Below are positions 17,344 to 26,868 of a stretch of 64,000 nt of DNA, one piece after another; the first letter of the stretch is position 1, and each line of letters opens with the position of its first letter. The stretch covers positions 5,732 through 69,731 of the forward strand of contig JAADFL010000158.1 in NCBI GenBank assembly GCA_013152945.1, given 5' to 3'. Below the pieces are notes generated by a model, which did no database searches, was not told the DNA's origin, and saw nothing but the letters and a program-made list of their open reading frames with translations. This stretch comes from Deltaproteobacteria bacterium. GTDB lineage: Bacteria > Myxococcota_A > JAADFL01. The position numbers and the translations under genes were made by a program.

Positions 17344-18553
17344 CGATTTGAATAAGTCTGACACGAAGACATTGCCCGATGGTATTATCCCGCTGATGGT
17401 CAAGTCGGCCGATCTCATGAAGCGCCGTCTCGAGCCCAGGGAGGCCTTTTTGTTGAGTCGCTTGGATGGCGTATCATCACTCAAGGATATTTGCTTGATG
17501 ACCGGCATGTCCGCCTCTTCCGTGTCAAAGATACTTTTGAAGCTCAACAGGCTGGCCCTCGTATACTGGGAAGGTTCTCCCCTGCCGTACTCGAGCATGG
17601 ATCTGGAGGAGGAAAGGGAAGATGTGGAGCCGCCTCCTGATGTACACTCCACAGATGATAGAGACATAGAACTGGATGCCGATACCAGAAACATGATCAA
17701 TTCCAAGTATTGGGATATCATTGGCCAGGATTTGTACCGCGTGCTCGAGATAAGAAAGAATGCAACAAAGGAAGAAATACGTAGAGCATATAGGAAATTG
17801 GCCGCTCTTTATCATCCTGATCATTTTTTCAGGATGAATATAGGCTCTTATCGTCCCAAATTGGAAGAAATATGCAGAAAGCTGAGGGTTGCAAGCGAGT
17901 TGCTCGGGGATGATCGTGCAAGAAGGATATATAATGAAAAACTCAAAGAAGCCAGAAAAACCAGTATAATCCGGCCAAACCGGACCAGGCGCAAGAAAGG
18001 CGGTATCTCGGCACATCCTGTGGCGAAAAAGGTAAAAAAGGCAAAGCGGCTCTATGAGAGCGCAATCGAGGCCAACAGGTCGGGTAATATCAAGGAAGCA
18101 TACAATGCGATCAAATTGGCCTTGATGAATGATCCGAAAAAGCCCGAATACAAGGAGTTCGCGGCTATCCTCGAAAAAGAAGTCAACAAGGGAAAGGCCC
18201 AATCTTACTATGCCAGGGCAAAAAACGCTTCAATCCAGGGAGACATGGAGCAAAGCTTGGAACTTCTTCGACATGCGGCAAAGCTGGATCCTGATTCCTG
18301 GCAGTACAGTTACGAACTGGCCGGGGCAATCGTGGATATGGGCGGCGATTTGGAAGAAGCGGTCAGGAGGGCAAAACGTGCTGTTTTCCTGTCAGGTGGG
18401 AACCCGGATTGCAGGTATTTTTTGGCAATGTTATTGGAAAAGACTGGAAGGTCCGGGGACGCGGAGATGGAATACAAGAAACTGGTAAGCAAGAAGCAAA
18501 AAGTCCAGGAAGCCAAGGAACGTCTTGCCATAATCGGCAAGGGCCGAAAATAG
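17333..18553 (+). CDS. J-domain/TPR protein with N-terminal helical domain
   Basis: This protein is 406 residues if TTG 17333 is used, overlapping the Nudix stop; TTG 17348 is an alternative. Residues about 15-80 form a winged-helix-like segment (REAFLLSRLDGVSSLKDICLMTG, then SASSVSKILLKLNRLALV), as seen in regulatory proteins of myxobacteria. A J domain follows (about 133-202) with the HPD motif at 161-163 that stimulates DnaK ATPase. The C-terminal 200 residues contain TPR-like repeats with Lys-rich linkers. There is no Gly/Phe or zinc-finger region, so this is a class III J protein. It probably recruits DnaK to a partner held by the TPRs; the identity of that partner cannot be told from sequence. 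Confidence 0.75.
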   Translation: MSGNDLNKSDTKTLPDGIIPLMVKSADLMKRRLEPREAFLLSRLDGVSSLKDICLMTGMSASSVSKILLKLNRLALVYWEGSPLPYSSMDLEEEREDVEPPPDVHSTDDRDIELDADTRNMINSKYWDIIGQDLYRVLEIRKNATKEEIRRAYRKLAALYHPDHFFRMNIGSYRPKLEEICRKLRVASELLGDDRARRIYNEKLKEARKTSIIRPNRTRRKKGGISAHPVAKKVKKAKRLYESAIEANRSGNIKEAYNAIKLALMNDPKKPEYKEFAAILEKEVNKGKAQSYYARAKNASIQGDMEQSLELLRHAAKLDPDSWQYSYELAGAIVDMGGDLEEAVRRAKRAVFLSGGNPDCRYFLAMLLEKTGRSGDAEMEYKKLVSKKQKVQEAKERLAIIGKGRK

Positions 18554-18660
18554 TTTTTTCTTTTTTTCACAGCCCCCACACACAGCCAGGCTTGGGTGGG
18601 GAGGCTTGGAAGCTATGGACATGATTTTCTTCCTCTGCTAATGTTACCTCGCTTTTAACA

Positions 18661-19356
18661 ATGTTTCGTTCAGGTCGTGCCATGGAACTTAAACAAATGG
18701 GGACAAATGATTCGACGAGACGATTGTCTGCTCACTTGTTGGAACTCAAACTGCATTTGATGCATTTGAAGAGGTTGGGCCTCTATGGTCTAAAAAAGGG
18801 AGGCCTGTCCGGTGTGCGGTCCAGCCTCGGAGAATGTCATAGATGTGAATTGGCGCAGACCAGGAGAAACATCGTGTTCGGTAACGGTAATCCCAGGGCA
18901 AGAGTGGTCCTGGTAGGTGAGGCTCCGGGCGCGGAAGAAGACAGGACCGGGATAGCGTTCGTCGGTGCTGCCGGGAAGTTACTTACAAGAATGCTGGCTG
19001 CTATCGGTCTGGACAGGGATGATGTCTATATTTGCAATGTCTTGAAATGCAGGCCTCCCAACAACCGTGACCCATTACCGGAAGAGGTCGCGGTATGCAG
19101 CCCGTTTCTAAAGGCTCAATTGGAAACGATACACCCCGATCTGGTATTGACGCTTGGTGCCTATGCTGCAAGGACTCTTTTGGGCAGGGAAGGGGCCCTA
19201 TCCAGGTTGAGGGGCCGCCGACTGCAATACAGCGGCATGAAATTGATTGCAACCTATCATCCGAGCTACCTGCTGAGAAATCCTGGGGCCAAGGCCGAGG
19301 CATGGAAAGACCTGAAGCTTGTGGCCGGCGAGTTGGACAGGAGAAAAATGACATGA
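18661..19356 (+). CDS. Family 4 (type 4) uracil-DNA glycosylase
   Basis: This 231-residue protein has a [4Fe-4S]-type UDG signature: Cys59-x2-Cys62, Cys130 and Cys146 (spacing x15) fit the family 4 cluster. The active-site motif GEAPGAEED (87-95), which family 4 shares in place of the family 1 water-activating motif, and HPSYLLR (200-206) are both present. The enzyme removes uracil from DNA opposite G or A as the first step of base excision repair. The first ~45 residues are an extra, weakly conserved leader; ATG 18682 is an alternative start. Its stop overlaps the ATG of the next gene (ATGA), so the NfeD gene is probably co-transcribed. Confidence 0.9.
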   Translation: MFRSGRAMELKQMGTNDSTRRLSAHLLELKLHLMHLKRLGLYGLKKGGLSGVRSSLGECHRCELAQTRRNIVFGNGNPRARVVLVGEAPGAEEDRTGIAFVGAAGKLLTRMLAAIGLDRDDVYICNVLKCRPPNNRDPLPEEVAVCSPFLKAQLETIHPDLVLTLGAYAARTLLGREGALSRLRGRRLQYSGMKLIATYHPSYLLRNPGAKAEAWKDLKLVAGELDRRKMT

Positions 19357-20750
19357 AACCATCAATCGTCATAGCAGTTCTATCCGCGGTTTTAACAACA
19401 GGCCAGTACCAGGCAACCAACAAGGACCAGGATGGGAGCCGAAACGTAATACAGACTTTCGAAGGCCATGAAGGCGTATTGTTGCTCGATGTGGCCGATA
19501 CCATCAACCCCGGGGTGGCGGAATATATTTCCGACGGCATATCAAAGGCATCAAAAGGAAATATGGCTGCGGTCATTATAAGGTTGGATACACCGGGAGG
19601 CCTGCTTGATGCTACGAGAAGCATAGTGCAATCCATCATGGAATCCCCTGTCCCTGTGATAGTCTATGTGGCGCCCGGTGGGGCCAGGGCCGGATCGGCC
19701 GGCACATTCATAACACTTGCGGCCAATATTGCCGCAATGGCTCCAGGTGCAAATATCGGGGCGGCCCACCCGGTTGGAGGCGGAGGAGAAGATCCGGAAA
19801 AAGGGGGAAAACACATAGCACAAAAAATCGAGAACGATGCAGTTGCATTCATTGAGTCGATTGCCGAGCGCCGCGGAAGGAACAAAGAATGGGCAAAGAA
19901 GGCGGTTACACAGTCGGTGTCGGTGCCGACCAATGAGGCTCTGAAGCTCCACATAATCGACCTGACTGCATCAACTCTGGATGAGTTGTTGAAAAAGGCG
20001 GACGGTATGATCGTAGAGCTTAACGGGAAAAAGTATCGGCTGGGTCTGGGGTCTCAGGTTATTCACCGTTTTCCAATGAGTTCGGTGCAGAGATTCGTAT
20101 CCACTTTCTCCCATCCAAACATACTGTATATCCTCATGATGATCGGCGTACTTGGAATACTTGGAGAGATTTACCATCCAGGGGCGATCTTCCCGGGTGT
20201 CATCGGCGGTATTTGCTTGATCCTTGCATTTATTGGAATGCAAACGCTTCCAATCAACCTGGGCGGCCTGGCTCTCATCCTGTTGGCAATTGCAATGTTC
20301 GTCGGGGAACTATTCGTAACCTCGCATGGGTTACTTGCCATAGGTGGTTCCATAGCCCTGGCCATCGGATCGATTTTACTGATTGACTCCGAGGATCCCG
20401 CTTTGAGAATTTCCCGTTCCGCCATATTCGCGGCAAGTGGAACCATGCTCGCATTTTCTTTGTTCATAGTATACAAGGTGTTGAAAACCCATGGCATGAG
20501 GTTCGCAACAGGCATACAGGGCCTGGATGGTGAAGAGGGAATAGTAAAGAAATCTTTAGAGCCCGGAGTGGAGGGAACGGTCCTGGTTCACGGGGAGTAT
20601 TGGCGTGCAAAAGCCGATCGGGAAATCAAGGAAAACGACAAGGTAATCGTGACTGCGGTGCACGGAATGGTCTTGGATGTGACTGCAAAGAAAGCATTAT
20701 CCAAAGGTGACGACCAGGGAAACGGCAAAGAGGGAAATAATAAAGATTAA
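19353..20750 (+). CDS. NfeD1b-type membrane serine protease (ClpP-class)
   Basis: The start is ATG 19353, overlapping the UDG stop and preceded by AGGAG; the open frame begins earlier at 19095 but that part overlaps the UDG gene. The 465-residue product has a short N-terminal signal, then a ClpP-like protease domain (about 38-260). Catalytic Ser115 sits in ARAGSAGTF, and a candidate Lys general base is K158 in QKIENDAVAF. Four to five membrane helices follow (about 265-385), then a C-terminal OB-fold NfeD domain. NfeD1b enzymes cleave the C-terminal hydrophobic region of stomatin-like proteins. The slipin gene lies next, as expected. Involvement in membrane protein quality control is inferred from the family. 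Confidence 0.9.
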   Translation: MKPSIVIAVLSAVLTTGQYQATNKDQDGSRNVIQTFEGHEGVLLLDVADTINPGVAEYISDGISKASKGNMAAVIIRLDTPGGLLDATRSIVQSIMESPVPVIVYVAPGGARAGSAGTFITLAANIAAMAPGANIGAAHPVGGGGEDPEKGGKHIAQKIENDAVAFIESIAERRGRNKEWAKKAVTQSVSVPTNEALKLHIIDLTASTLDELLKKADGMIVELNGKKYRLGLGSQVIHRFPMSSVQRFVSTFSHPNILYILMMIGVLGILGEIYHPGAIFPGVIGGICLILAFIGMQTLPINLGGLALILLAIAMFVGELFVTSHGLLAIGGSIALAIGSILLIDSEDPALRISRSAIFAASGTMLAFSLFIVYKVLKTHGMRFATGIQGLDGEEGIVKKSLEPGVEGTVLVHGEYWRAKADREIKENDKVIVTAVHGMVLDVTAKKALSKGDDQGNGKEGNNKD

Positions 20751-20801
20751 TAAATCTGGAAAAAGATAACGGGTTGTCCACGGAACAAGGGAGGTTTCAA
20801 T

Positions 20802-21542
20802 ATGGTACCCATAGTAATCGTTGCCGGGTTCGTTCTTTTTTTCTTTTTCATGGGAGTAAGAGTCCTCAATGAATACGAGCGAGGAGTAATATTCAGGTTG
20901 GGCAGAATTTCGGACAGCAAGATGCCAGGATTTCGCTGGATCATTCCCTTCATCGATCGAATGGTAAAGGTTTCGCTTAGAACCGTCGTTATGGATGTGC
21001 CCCCGCAAGATGTAATTACCAAGGACAATGTCTCGGTCAAGGTGAATGCTGTTGTATATTTCAGGGTCATGGATGAGCGCAAGGCCATCCTCGAGGTGGA
21101 GAATTTTCTTTATGCCACATCACAGCTTTCACAGACCACGTTGAGAAGTGTCCTCGGCGAGTCAGAGCTGGATGAATTGCTCTCTCACAGAGAAAAGATA
21201 AACATGAAGCTTGCAGCCATTCTCGATCAACATACAGACCCTTGGGGCATCAAGGTATCCAATGTCGAAGTAAAACACGTGGACCTGCCGCAGGACATGG
21301 TCAGGGCCATGGCGCGTCAGGCCGAGGCCGAGCGTGAAAGACGGGCCAAGGTCATTGCTGCACAAGGGGAGTTTCAGGCTGCAGCCAATTTGAATGAAGC
21401 ATCAGGCGTCCTGTCGCAGAATCCAATGGCATTACAACTTAGATACTTGCAAACCCTGGTGGAAGTTGCTTCCGAAAACAGCTCCACAATCGTGTTTCCC
21501 TTGCCGATGGATCTGTTGAAACCATTGCTGACCAAGGATTGA
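20802..21542 (+). CDS. Slipin (SPFH/stomatin-family membrane protein)
   Basis: This 246-residue protein is preceded by a good GGGAGG ribosome-binding site. One N-terminal membrane helix (about 3-20) is followed by an SPFH/Band 7 domain with the slipin phrases [38 protein letters not shown] and the coiled-coil [13 protein letters not shown]. The C-terminal helical region carries [24 protein letters not shown], a typical slipin ending and the likely NfeD protease target. Slipins assemble into membrane microdomain scaffolds. The pairing with the NfeD gene, 51 bases upstream, is one of the most widely conserved two-gene arrangements in prokaryotes. Confidence 0.95.
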   Translation: MVPIVIVAGFVLFFFFMGVRVLNEYERGVIFRLGRISDSKMPGFRWIIPFIDRMVKVSLRTVVMDVPPQDVITKDNVSVKVNAVVYFRVMDERKAILEVENFLYATSQLSQTTLRSVLGESELDELLSHREKINMKLAAILDQHTDPWGIKVSNVEVKHVDLPQDMVRAMARQAEAERERRAKVIAAQGEFQAAANLNEASGVLSQNPMALQLRYLQTLVEVASENSSTIVFPLPMDLLKPLLTKD

Positions 21543-21672
21543 TTTCTGGGCGGCATGACTCGAATGTCGTAAAATTGAAACATAAACAACCCGGAAATGC
21601 CTTTAATTCGTGTATATGAAGGAGGTCTATACTCGCATATGTATATTTTTCAAGGGTGATATGATTTTATGC

Positions 21673-21701
21673 TTGACAAAACCCGCTTGTTGTCTCAATA
21701 T
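21673..21701 (+). promoter_or_regulatory. Promoter candidate upstream of the HU gene
   Basis: TTGACA (21673-21678) is followed after 17 bases by CAATAT (21696-21701). The -35 is perfect and the -10 weak. Between the -10 and the HU start, a short GC hairpin with five T's follows at about 21743-21760 (ACCCC/GGGGT, then T), which may attenuate transcription, though the stem is only about five pairs. Confidence 0.4.
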
Positions 21702-21773
21702 TCTTGACCAACTGGATGCCGAATGGACGGCATCAGTTCGAGACCCCGAGGGGGGTTTTTGGAGGGAGTTAGT

Positions 21774-22052
21774 ATGACGAAGGCAGAGCTTATTGAAAAG
21801 GTGCTTTCTGCAAAGGGTATGCCCGAGCTTTCCAAGAAGGCGATGGGCCAGGTGGTAGACCAGGTATTCGACACCATCAGCGTGGCAATCAAGAAGGAAA
21901 AGAAGTTCAGCTACCCCGGCTTTGGAACCTTCAAGGTAAGGACCCGTAAGGCCCGCACAGGCCGTAACCCCAAGACCGGAGAAAAAATCCGGATCAAGGC
22001 CAGCCGCACCGTGGCTTTCAAGCCGGCGCCGAAGTTGAAAAAACGCGTCTGA
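21774..22052 (+). CDS. HU-family DNA-binding protein
   Basis: The start is ATG 21774, after GGAGGG; the open frame begins at 21723 but the N-terminus of the family fits MTKAELIEKV. The 92-residue product matches HU/IHF beta in length and carries the family signature GFGTFKVRTRKARTGRNPKTGEK, with the DNA-intercalating Pro in the RNPKTG turn. It binds and bends DNA nonspecifically and compacts the nucleoid. The C-terminal tail is basic (FKPAPKLKKRV). It is a single-gene unit with its own candidate promoter and terminator. Confidence 0.95.
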   Translation: MTKAELIEKVLSAKGMPELSKKAMGQVVDQVFDTISVAIKKEKKFSYPGFGTFKVRTRKARTGRNPKTGEKIRIKASRTVAFKPAPKLKKRV

Positions 22053-22081
22053 TTTCAGATCAAGGCTTGATGTAGCAGATG

Positions 22082-22111
22082 AAAAGCCGGTCCGTTTGGG
22101 CCGGCTTTTTT
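22082..22111 (+). terminator. Rho-independent terminator of the HU gene
   Basis: An inverted repeat AAGCCGG ... CCGGCTT with a ten-base loop is followed by six T residues, 30 bases after the HU stop. This is the clearest intrinsic terminator in the window. Confidence 0.85.
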
Positions 22112-22159
22112 CTCTGAATCTGTTGACGCTCCACCCGGGCGTATGGTCTCATTCAAGAC

Positions 22160-23029
22160 ATGGCGATGTATATCAAAGTTGCTTTGGCTGTATTGGTGTG
22201 GACATCAACTGCAGGTTCGAAAGACTTGAACCGTGGACCGTTTTTAAAGGTTCTTTATAGAAATAAAACAATTTCAATTTCCATGGAAAGCTATCTCGAA
22301 CGGGTTGTATCGGCCGAAACCTGGCCCGGTTGGCACATAGAAGCATTAAAGGCCCAGGCTGTAGCATCCAGAAGTTATGCTCTTCGAAAGCTTCTCCACG
22401 CAAAGGGCGGTTTTGACTTGAAGGCAACCGTGCAGGATCAGGTGATGTCGAAGAAAGTAAGGCCGGATGCCGTTCAGGCCGTCAGGCTGACAAGAGGTTT
22501 GGTATTGACATACAAGGGTGTACCTATAAGGGCCTTGTTCCATTCCACTTGCGGGGGCAAGACAACCTATGCAGAACGTGTTTGGCCCGGAGAGGGCGTT
22601 CCTTACCTTCGCCCGGTTGAATGTCATTATTGTGAAATTTCTCCAAGGTTTCTATGGCAATCGCGCGTACCGGTCGGCAAGGCCAGGAAAAAACTCGCAA
22701 GATTGGGCCTGTCACCAGGGTCTCCAATTAAAATCGAACCATTGGATCCGGATGAGGCAGGCAGGTGCAGTAAGGTCAGGTTGGGCGGGAAAGATGGGAT
22801 AATAGTACCTGTCCAGAAGCTTAGGAAGGTCCTTGGATTTGATGTCTTGCGCAGCGCTATATTTTCAGCCAAGGTTAAAGACGGGTACCTGGTCCTGGAA
22901 GGAAGGGGTGCAGGCCATGGCGTCGGCATGTGCCAATGGGGTGCGGAAGGCATGGCGCGTAAAGGGAAGAATTTCAGGGAAATCCTGGAACATTACTATC
23001 CCGGGACCAGAATCAGGCGTGCCTACTGA
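22160..23029 (+). CDS. SpoIID/LytB-domain exported protein
   Basis: This 289-residue protein has an N-terminal signal peptide (about 1-20). It shows the SpoIID motif ESYLERVVSAETWPGWHIEALKAQAVASRSYALRKLL (about 43-80), followed by a strand containing FHSTCGG and a C-terminal GRGAGHGVGMCQWGAEGMA. These are diagnostic of SpoIID-type lytic transglycosylase/amidase-enhancer domains, which cleave peptidoglycan glycan strands. The catalytic Glu of SpoIID corresponds to the Glu in VVSAETWP. In non-sporulating bacteria such proteins act in cell-wall remodelling. It is followed 23 bases later by the cyclase gene, so co-transcription is likely. Confidence 0.85.
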   Translation: MAMYIKVALAVLVWTSTAGSKDLNRGPFLKVLYRNKTISISMESYLERVVSAETWPGWHIEALKAQAVASRSYALRKLLHAKGGFDLKATVQDQVMSKKVRPDAVQAVRLTRGLVLTYKGVPIRALFHSTCGGKTTYAERVWPGEGVPYLRPVECHYCEISPRFLWQSRVPVGKARKKLARLGLSPGSPIKIEPLDPDEAGRCSKVRLGGKDGIIVPVQKLRKVLGFDVLRSAIFSAKVKDGYLVLEGRGAGHGVGMCQWGAEGMARKGKNFREILEHYYPGTRIRRAY

Positions 23030-23052
23030 AAAAAGAGGAGGAGGGGGAAAGA

Positions 23053-24147
23053 ATGGAAAAAGAAAAGATTCCCAGAGAAGAGCTGGAGACAAGGATAAGA
23101 GATCTTGAAAAGAGAGTCGTCGAACTCTATACCTTGTACAACATCAGCAGGAATTTAAGCGTTACCTTGCAGTTGGACGAATTGTTCAAGAGATCCATGG
23201 ATCTCATAGCCGATTCGCTTAGTCTGGAGCAATTTTTCCTGGTGCTCCTGGAAGAGGACGGCTTGAACTTGTCTGTCCAGGCGTTTCACGGCTTCGCGGC
23301 GGAGAAGCTCGCCGGCTTGCGTTTCAAGCTGGACGATGGATTACTTGGAAAAGCCGTGTCCACAGGTGAAACACTGTCATTGAACGAGGGGGAGCGCGAT
23401 AAAAAAGACCCTTTGACGGAACTGGGTTGCAATGGATCATTGTTGATACTTCCGTTGAAGGTGGAGGACCAACCGGCCATCGGAGCACTTGTTGCCCACA
23501 ACAAAGATGGCAGTGGATTTTCCGCGAAGGACCGCAGCCTTATAGCCGAAATAGCCGGCCAGGTAGCCAACGCGATACACAAGGCCAGGATTTATCAAAA
23601 GGCAAGGGATCTTTCATATCGTGACGAACTGACCGGCTTGTTCAACAGGCGGTACCTTTTTGAAAGACTCGAGGCAGAGGTCGAGAGAGCAAGGAGATAC
23701 AAGAGAAACCTGTCCTTCATCATTTTCGATGTTGATCATTTCAAGCGTTTCAATGACAACTATGGTCATCTTGTAGGGGACGATGCACTTAGAGCTGTTG
23801 CAACTGCCATGGCCGGGGCTTTACGGCGCCATGATGTAATAGCACGATTCGGGGGCGAGGAATTCGTCGTACTCTTACCGGAGACTAAAGGGCCGGCAGC
23901 CAGGGCAGTGGCCGAAAAGCTGAGAAAAAGGGTCTCTGGTATTGAATTGCGGGATCCGAAGGGAGAAAAACTACAAGGTCTCACAATTACAGCAGGCGTT
24001 TCAGTGTTCCCTGATAATGCGCCGGAAGCCCTTCTCTTGATCGGTGAGGCTGACAGGGCGCTTTATGCAGGAAAGAAAGGCGGCAGAAATCGCGTGACGG
24101 CTGCGGACGACCTCGGAGACGAGGCAGGAGAGGATATGCCGATTTGA
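23053..24147 (+). CDS. GAF-domain diguanylate cyclase
   Basis: This 364-residue protein begins with a short coiled-coil (about 5-30), then a GAF sensor domain (about 35-175). The GGDEF domain (about 185-350) has an active GGEEF signature at 267-271, and RRHD (258-261) is the inhibitory RxxD I-site at its proper distance. It should make cyclic di-GMP from two GTP and be feedback-inhibited. There are no membrane segments, so it is cytoplasmic; the GAF ligand is unknown. Its stop overlaps the TTG start of queA (TTGA). A strong ribosome-binding site (GAGGAGGGGG) precedes the ATG. Confidence 0.95.
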   Translation: MEKEKIPREELETRIRDLEKRVVELYTLYNISRNLSVTLQLDELFKRSMDLIADSLSLEQFFLVLLEEDGLNLSVQAFHGFAAEKLAGLRFKLDDGLLGKAVSTGETLSLNEGERDKKDPLTELGCNGSLLILPLKVEDQPAIGALVAHNKDGSGFSAKDRSLIAEIAGQVANAIHKARIYQKARDLSYRDELTGLFNRRYLFERLEAEVERARRYKRNLSFIIFDVDHFKRFNDNYGHLVGDDALRAVATAMAGALRRHDVIARFGGEEFVVLLPETKGPAARAVAEKLRKRVSGIELRDPKGEKLQGLTITAGVSVFPDNAPEALLLIGEADRALYAGKKGGRNRVTAADDLGDEAGEDMPI

Positions 24148-25202
24148 GTTCAAGGCTCCACGATTATGACTATCACCTGCCGGAAAATTTGATCGCCGCC
24201 TATCCTCTCCAGCATCGCGATTCCTCGCGAGTCCTCTTGTTGGACAGGAAATCTGGTGAAATCAGGCATAAACGGTTCAAGGAAATTCCCGACTTGGTCA
24301 GGCCCGGTGATGTGGTGGTAGTGAACAATGTACGGGTAATTCCCGCCAGGATAGAAGCCAGGAGGCCCGGAGGCGGCAAGGTTGAAATTCTGCTCGTAGA
24401 ACGAAGGGAACAAGAAGGAGCCGTGGAGGAACGATGGACTTGCCTGATCAATCCTTCCAGGAGATTGCGCAGTGATCTGAAATTGACATTGCCAGGGGGA
24501 TTCACGGCTACATACGCCGGGCCGGGAACAGAGAAAGGGACTCATGTTATCGATATTGCAGGCCCGGGCATTTTCATGGACATGTTAATGGAAAAGGGAA
24601 GGGTGCCTCTCCCGCCGTATATTATTAGAAGACGCGGATCAAAGGATGAGCCCTTGGATCGCGAGAGATACCAGACAGTATATGCACGTACCGGTCTTGC
24701 GGTGGCGGCCCCTACGGCAGGGCTGCATTTCACCAGGAAAATCATGGCGAAGATCGAGGAAAAGGCACTGATCAGGGAAATTACCCTGGATGTCGGTCCC
24801 GGTACATTCCTGCCGGTAAGAACCGAGGATATTCGACAGCATGACATGCATTCCGAAAGATACCATATACCAAAGGATACGGCAGAAACGATCACAGAGG
24901 CCAAAAACACGGGGAAACGGGTGGTTGCCGTGGGAACCACCGTGGTCAGGACTTTGGAGTCGGCATGGAAAGCCGATAACTCCATCAGGGCCGGGGCGGA
25001 TCAAACCAGGCTGTTTATCTATCCGGGATATGAATTCCATGTTGTTGATGCCTTGCTGACCAATTTTCATCTTCCGAAATCAACCTTATTGATGCTGGTC
25101 TCTGCATTTGCCGGCAGGGAGTCTATCCTTGAAGCATACAAACAAGCCATAAAGCAGGGATACAGGTTCTACAGCTATGGTGATGCCATGTTCATTGCAT
25201 GA
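24144..25202 (+). CDS. queA: S-adenosylmethionine:tRNA ribosyltransferase-isomerase QueA
   Basis: This 352-residue protein starts at TTG 24144 after an AGGAGAGG. It has the full QueA sequence pattern: DYDYHLPENLIAAYPLQHRDSSRVL, VVNNVRVIPAR, APTAGLHFT, HDMHSERYHIP, VGTTVVRTLES and TNFHLPKSTLLMLVSAF. QueA transfers the ribosyl moiety of SAM to preQ1 at position 34 of tRNAs with GUN anticodons to make epoxyqueuosine. Length is normal. It may share a transcript with the cyclase gene upstream because the two overlap by four bases, but a functional link is not obvious. Confidence 0.97.
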   Translation: MSSRLHDYDYHLPENLIAAYPLQHRDSSRVLLLDRKSGEIRHKRFKEIPDLVRPGDVVVVNNVRVIPARIEARRPGGGKVEILLVERREQEGAVEERWTCLINPSRRLRSDLKLTLPGGFTATYAGPGTEKGTHVIDIAGPGIFMDMLMEKGRVPLPPYIIRRRGSKDEPLDRERYQTVYARTGLAVAAPTAGLHFTRKIMAKIEEKALIREITLDVGPGTFLPVRTEDIRQHDMHSERYHIPKDTAETITEAKNTGKRVVAVGTTVVRTLESAWKADNSIRAGADQTRLFIYPGYEFHVVDALLTNFHLPKSTLLMLVSAFAGRESILEAYKQAIKQGYRFYSYGDAMFIA

Positions 25203-25320
25203 TGGAATCCGATTGGCTGGAGAAACGCCGGTGATAACAAATTGCGGATTGACTTGTGGTCCGGCCGGTGATACGCCGAATCAAAGAAAGAAAGCTTCGT
25301 AAAAAGTCGGAGCATGCACT

Positions 25321-26868
25321 ATGGATCGTACGATTCCGGTTCCTGACAAAAGCTTGGTGACAGCGCTCCGCCGGAGCCTCGGACAACATCAGGTATCCGT
25401 ATCTGATACGGACATTACCGCCTATTCCAGGGATCTGTGGCCAAGGGGAATGATATGGGCCATGCACGGCCGTCCTGCTGTTCACAAACCGGTTGTAGTC
25501 GTATGGCCCAAAGATTTGGAACAAGTCAGGGCCGTGATGAAGATTGCCTCCAGGCATTCCGTGCCTGTTATTCCGTACGGCGCCGGTTCGGGAGTGTGTG
25601 CCGGTACATTGGCGTTGGCACCCTCGATAATGATGGACTTGAAAAAACTCGACAAGGTGAGCTTGGACAAGGATTCGTGGACCGTCCATGCAGGCGCTGG
25701 ATGTATGGGCCAAGTATTGGAAGATTTTCTCAACCAGGCCGGATGTACTCTCGGCCATTTCCCATCTTCCATTTACTGTTCTTCTGTAGGCGGTTGGTTG
25801 GCGACCCGCTCGGCAGGCCAGATGTCGGGCAAGTACGGAAAGATAGAAGACATGGTCCTTGGTTTCGAGGCAGTAACATCCGATGGTGAAGTGATCGATA
25901 TTCGTGACGAGCAGGAGGCCCCGGGCCTGGTTCAGCTTCTCATTGGAAATGAAGGAATCCTTTGTGCCTTTACAAAGGCCAGGCTTCGGGTCCATCCTTT
26001 GCCGGAGAGCAGAATATTCCAGGCCTTTGGCTTCGATGGAATCGAGGCGGGCTTGGAAGCGATAAGGCTCATATACCGGGCCGGATTAAGGCCCAGCGTC
26101 ACAAGGCTGTACGATGAACTGGATTCGCTCGTGGCTCGCTCGTACGGCATTGGCAGGGGAAAGGAATCGAGGTTCCGTGACGTGAAACTTCCCGGTGTTT
26201 TGGCCAGGGCGCTTCCCGACCTGTCCATGAAGGCGGTAAAAGCCGTGCTGGGAAGACCGGTTGTAATAAACAAGGCGATAAGGCTTCTTCCTTCTGATTG
26301 CATGTTGATACTGGGAAGTGAAGGGGCAAAGGCATGCTCTGATGAAGAATCACGAAGCATGGCAAGTATTTGCGAATCCCTTGGCGGAAGAAATTTAGGA
26401 CCCGAACCGGGAGAACACTGGTTCAAGCATAGGTATTCGGTGTCTTACAAACAATCCAAGGTTTTCAGGTCAGGCGCATTTGTCGATACCATGGAGGTGG
26501 CCGCACCATGGAACAAAGTGGCTGATGTCTATCACGAGGTCAAGAAGGCGCTGGAACAATCCGCTTTCATAATGGCCCATTTTTCGCATGCATACATGGA
26601 TGGCTGTTCCATCTACTTTACATTTTCTGCAGCGCCGTGGGGAGGGGCTACTCTCGAAGAAGTTTACAAGCAAGCATGGCGGACGGCCCTTGATGCGGCC
26701 AGCAGGGCCGGTGCCACCATCAGCCATCATCACGGAATTGGTTACAGCAAATCAGCCTTTATGAAAGAAGAGGTTAAAGGCGGGCAGGTCCTGTTATCAG
26801 CCCTGAAAAGGGAATTGGATAAGAGAGGAATCATGAACCCAGGCAAGTTGGGAATGGATTTTGATTAA
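25321..26868 (+). CDS. FAD-dependent oxidoreductase resembling alkylglycerone phosphate synthase
   Basis: This 515-residue protein belongs to the PCMH/VAO flavoprotein family. The FAD-binding motif is YGAGSG (86-91), followed by SSVGGWLATRSAG and KYGKIEDMV, which match alkyl-DHAP synthase (AGPS) more closely than GlcD. The C-terminal half has HAYMDGCSIYFTF, and an SHHHG His-triplet at 469-471, which are active-site landmarks of AGPS. AGPS swaps the acyl group of acyl-DHAP for a fatty alcohol, the ether-bond step of ether-lipid synthesis; myxobacteria use such an enzyme. However, the next two genes are GlcE- and GlcF-like, which suggests an electron-transferring 2-hydroxyacid-type dehydrogenase instead. 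Both readings are possible. Confidence 0.8.
   Translation: MDRTIPVPDKSLVTALRRSLGQHQVSVSDTDITAYSRDLWPRGMIWAMHGRPAVHKPVVVVWPKDLEQVRAVMKIASRHSVPVIPYGAGSGVCAGTLALAPSIMMDLKKLDKVSLDKDSWTVHAGAGCMGQVLEDFLNQAGCTLGHFPSSIYCSSVGGWLATRSAGQMSGKYGKIEDMVLGFEAVTSDGEVIDIRDEQEAPGLVQLLIGNEGILCAFTKARLRVHPLPESRIFQAFGFDGIEAGLEAIRLIYRAGLRPSVTRLYDELDSLVARSYGIGRGKESRFRDVKLPGVLARALPDLSMKAVKAVLGRPVVINKAIRLLPSDCMLILGSEGAKACSDEESRSMASICESLGGRNLGPEPGEHWFKHRYSVSYKQSKVFRSGAFVDTMEVAAPWNKVADVYHEVKKALEQSAFIMAHFSHAYMDGCSIYFTFSAAPWGGATLEEVYKQAWRTALDAASRAGATISHHHGIGYSKSAFMKEEVKGGQVLLSALKRELDKRGIMNPGKLGMDFD

Noticed and set aside
25192-25995. Minus-strand open frame of 267 codons opposite the AGPS-like gene
   Set aside because: It lacks any domain signal and lies over a strongly conserved plus-strand protein with clear active-site motifs.
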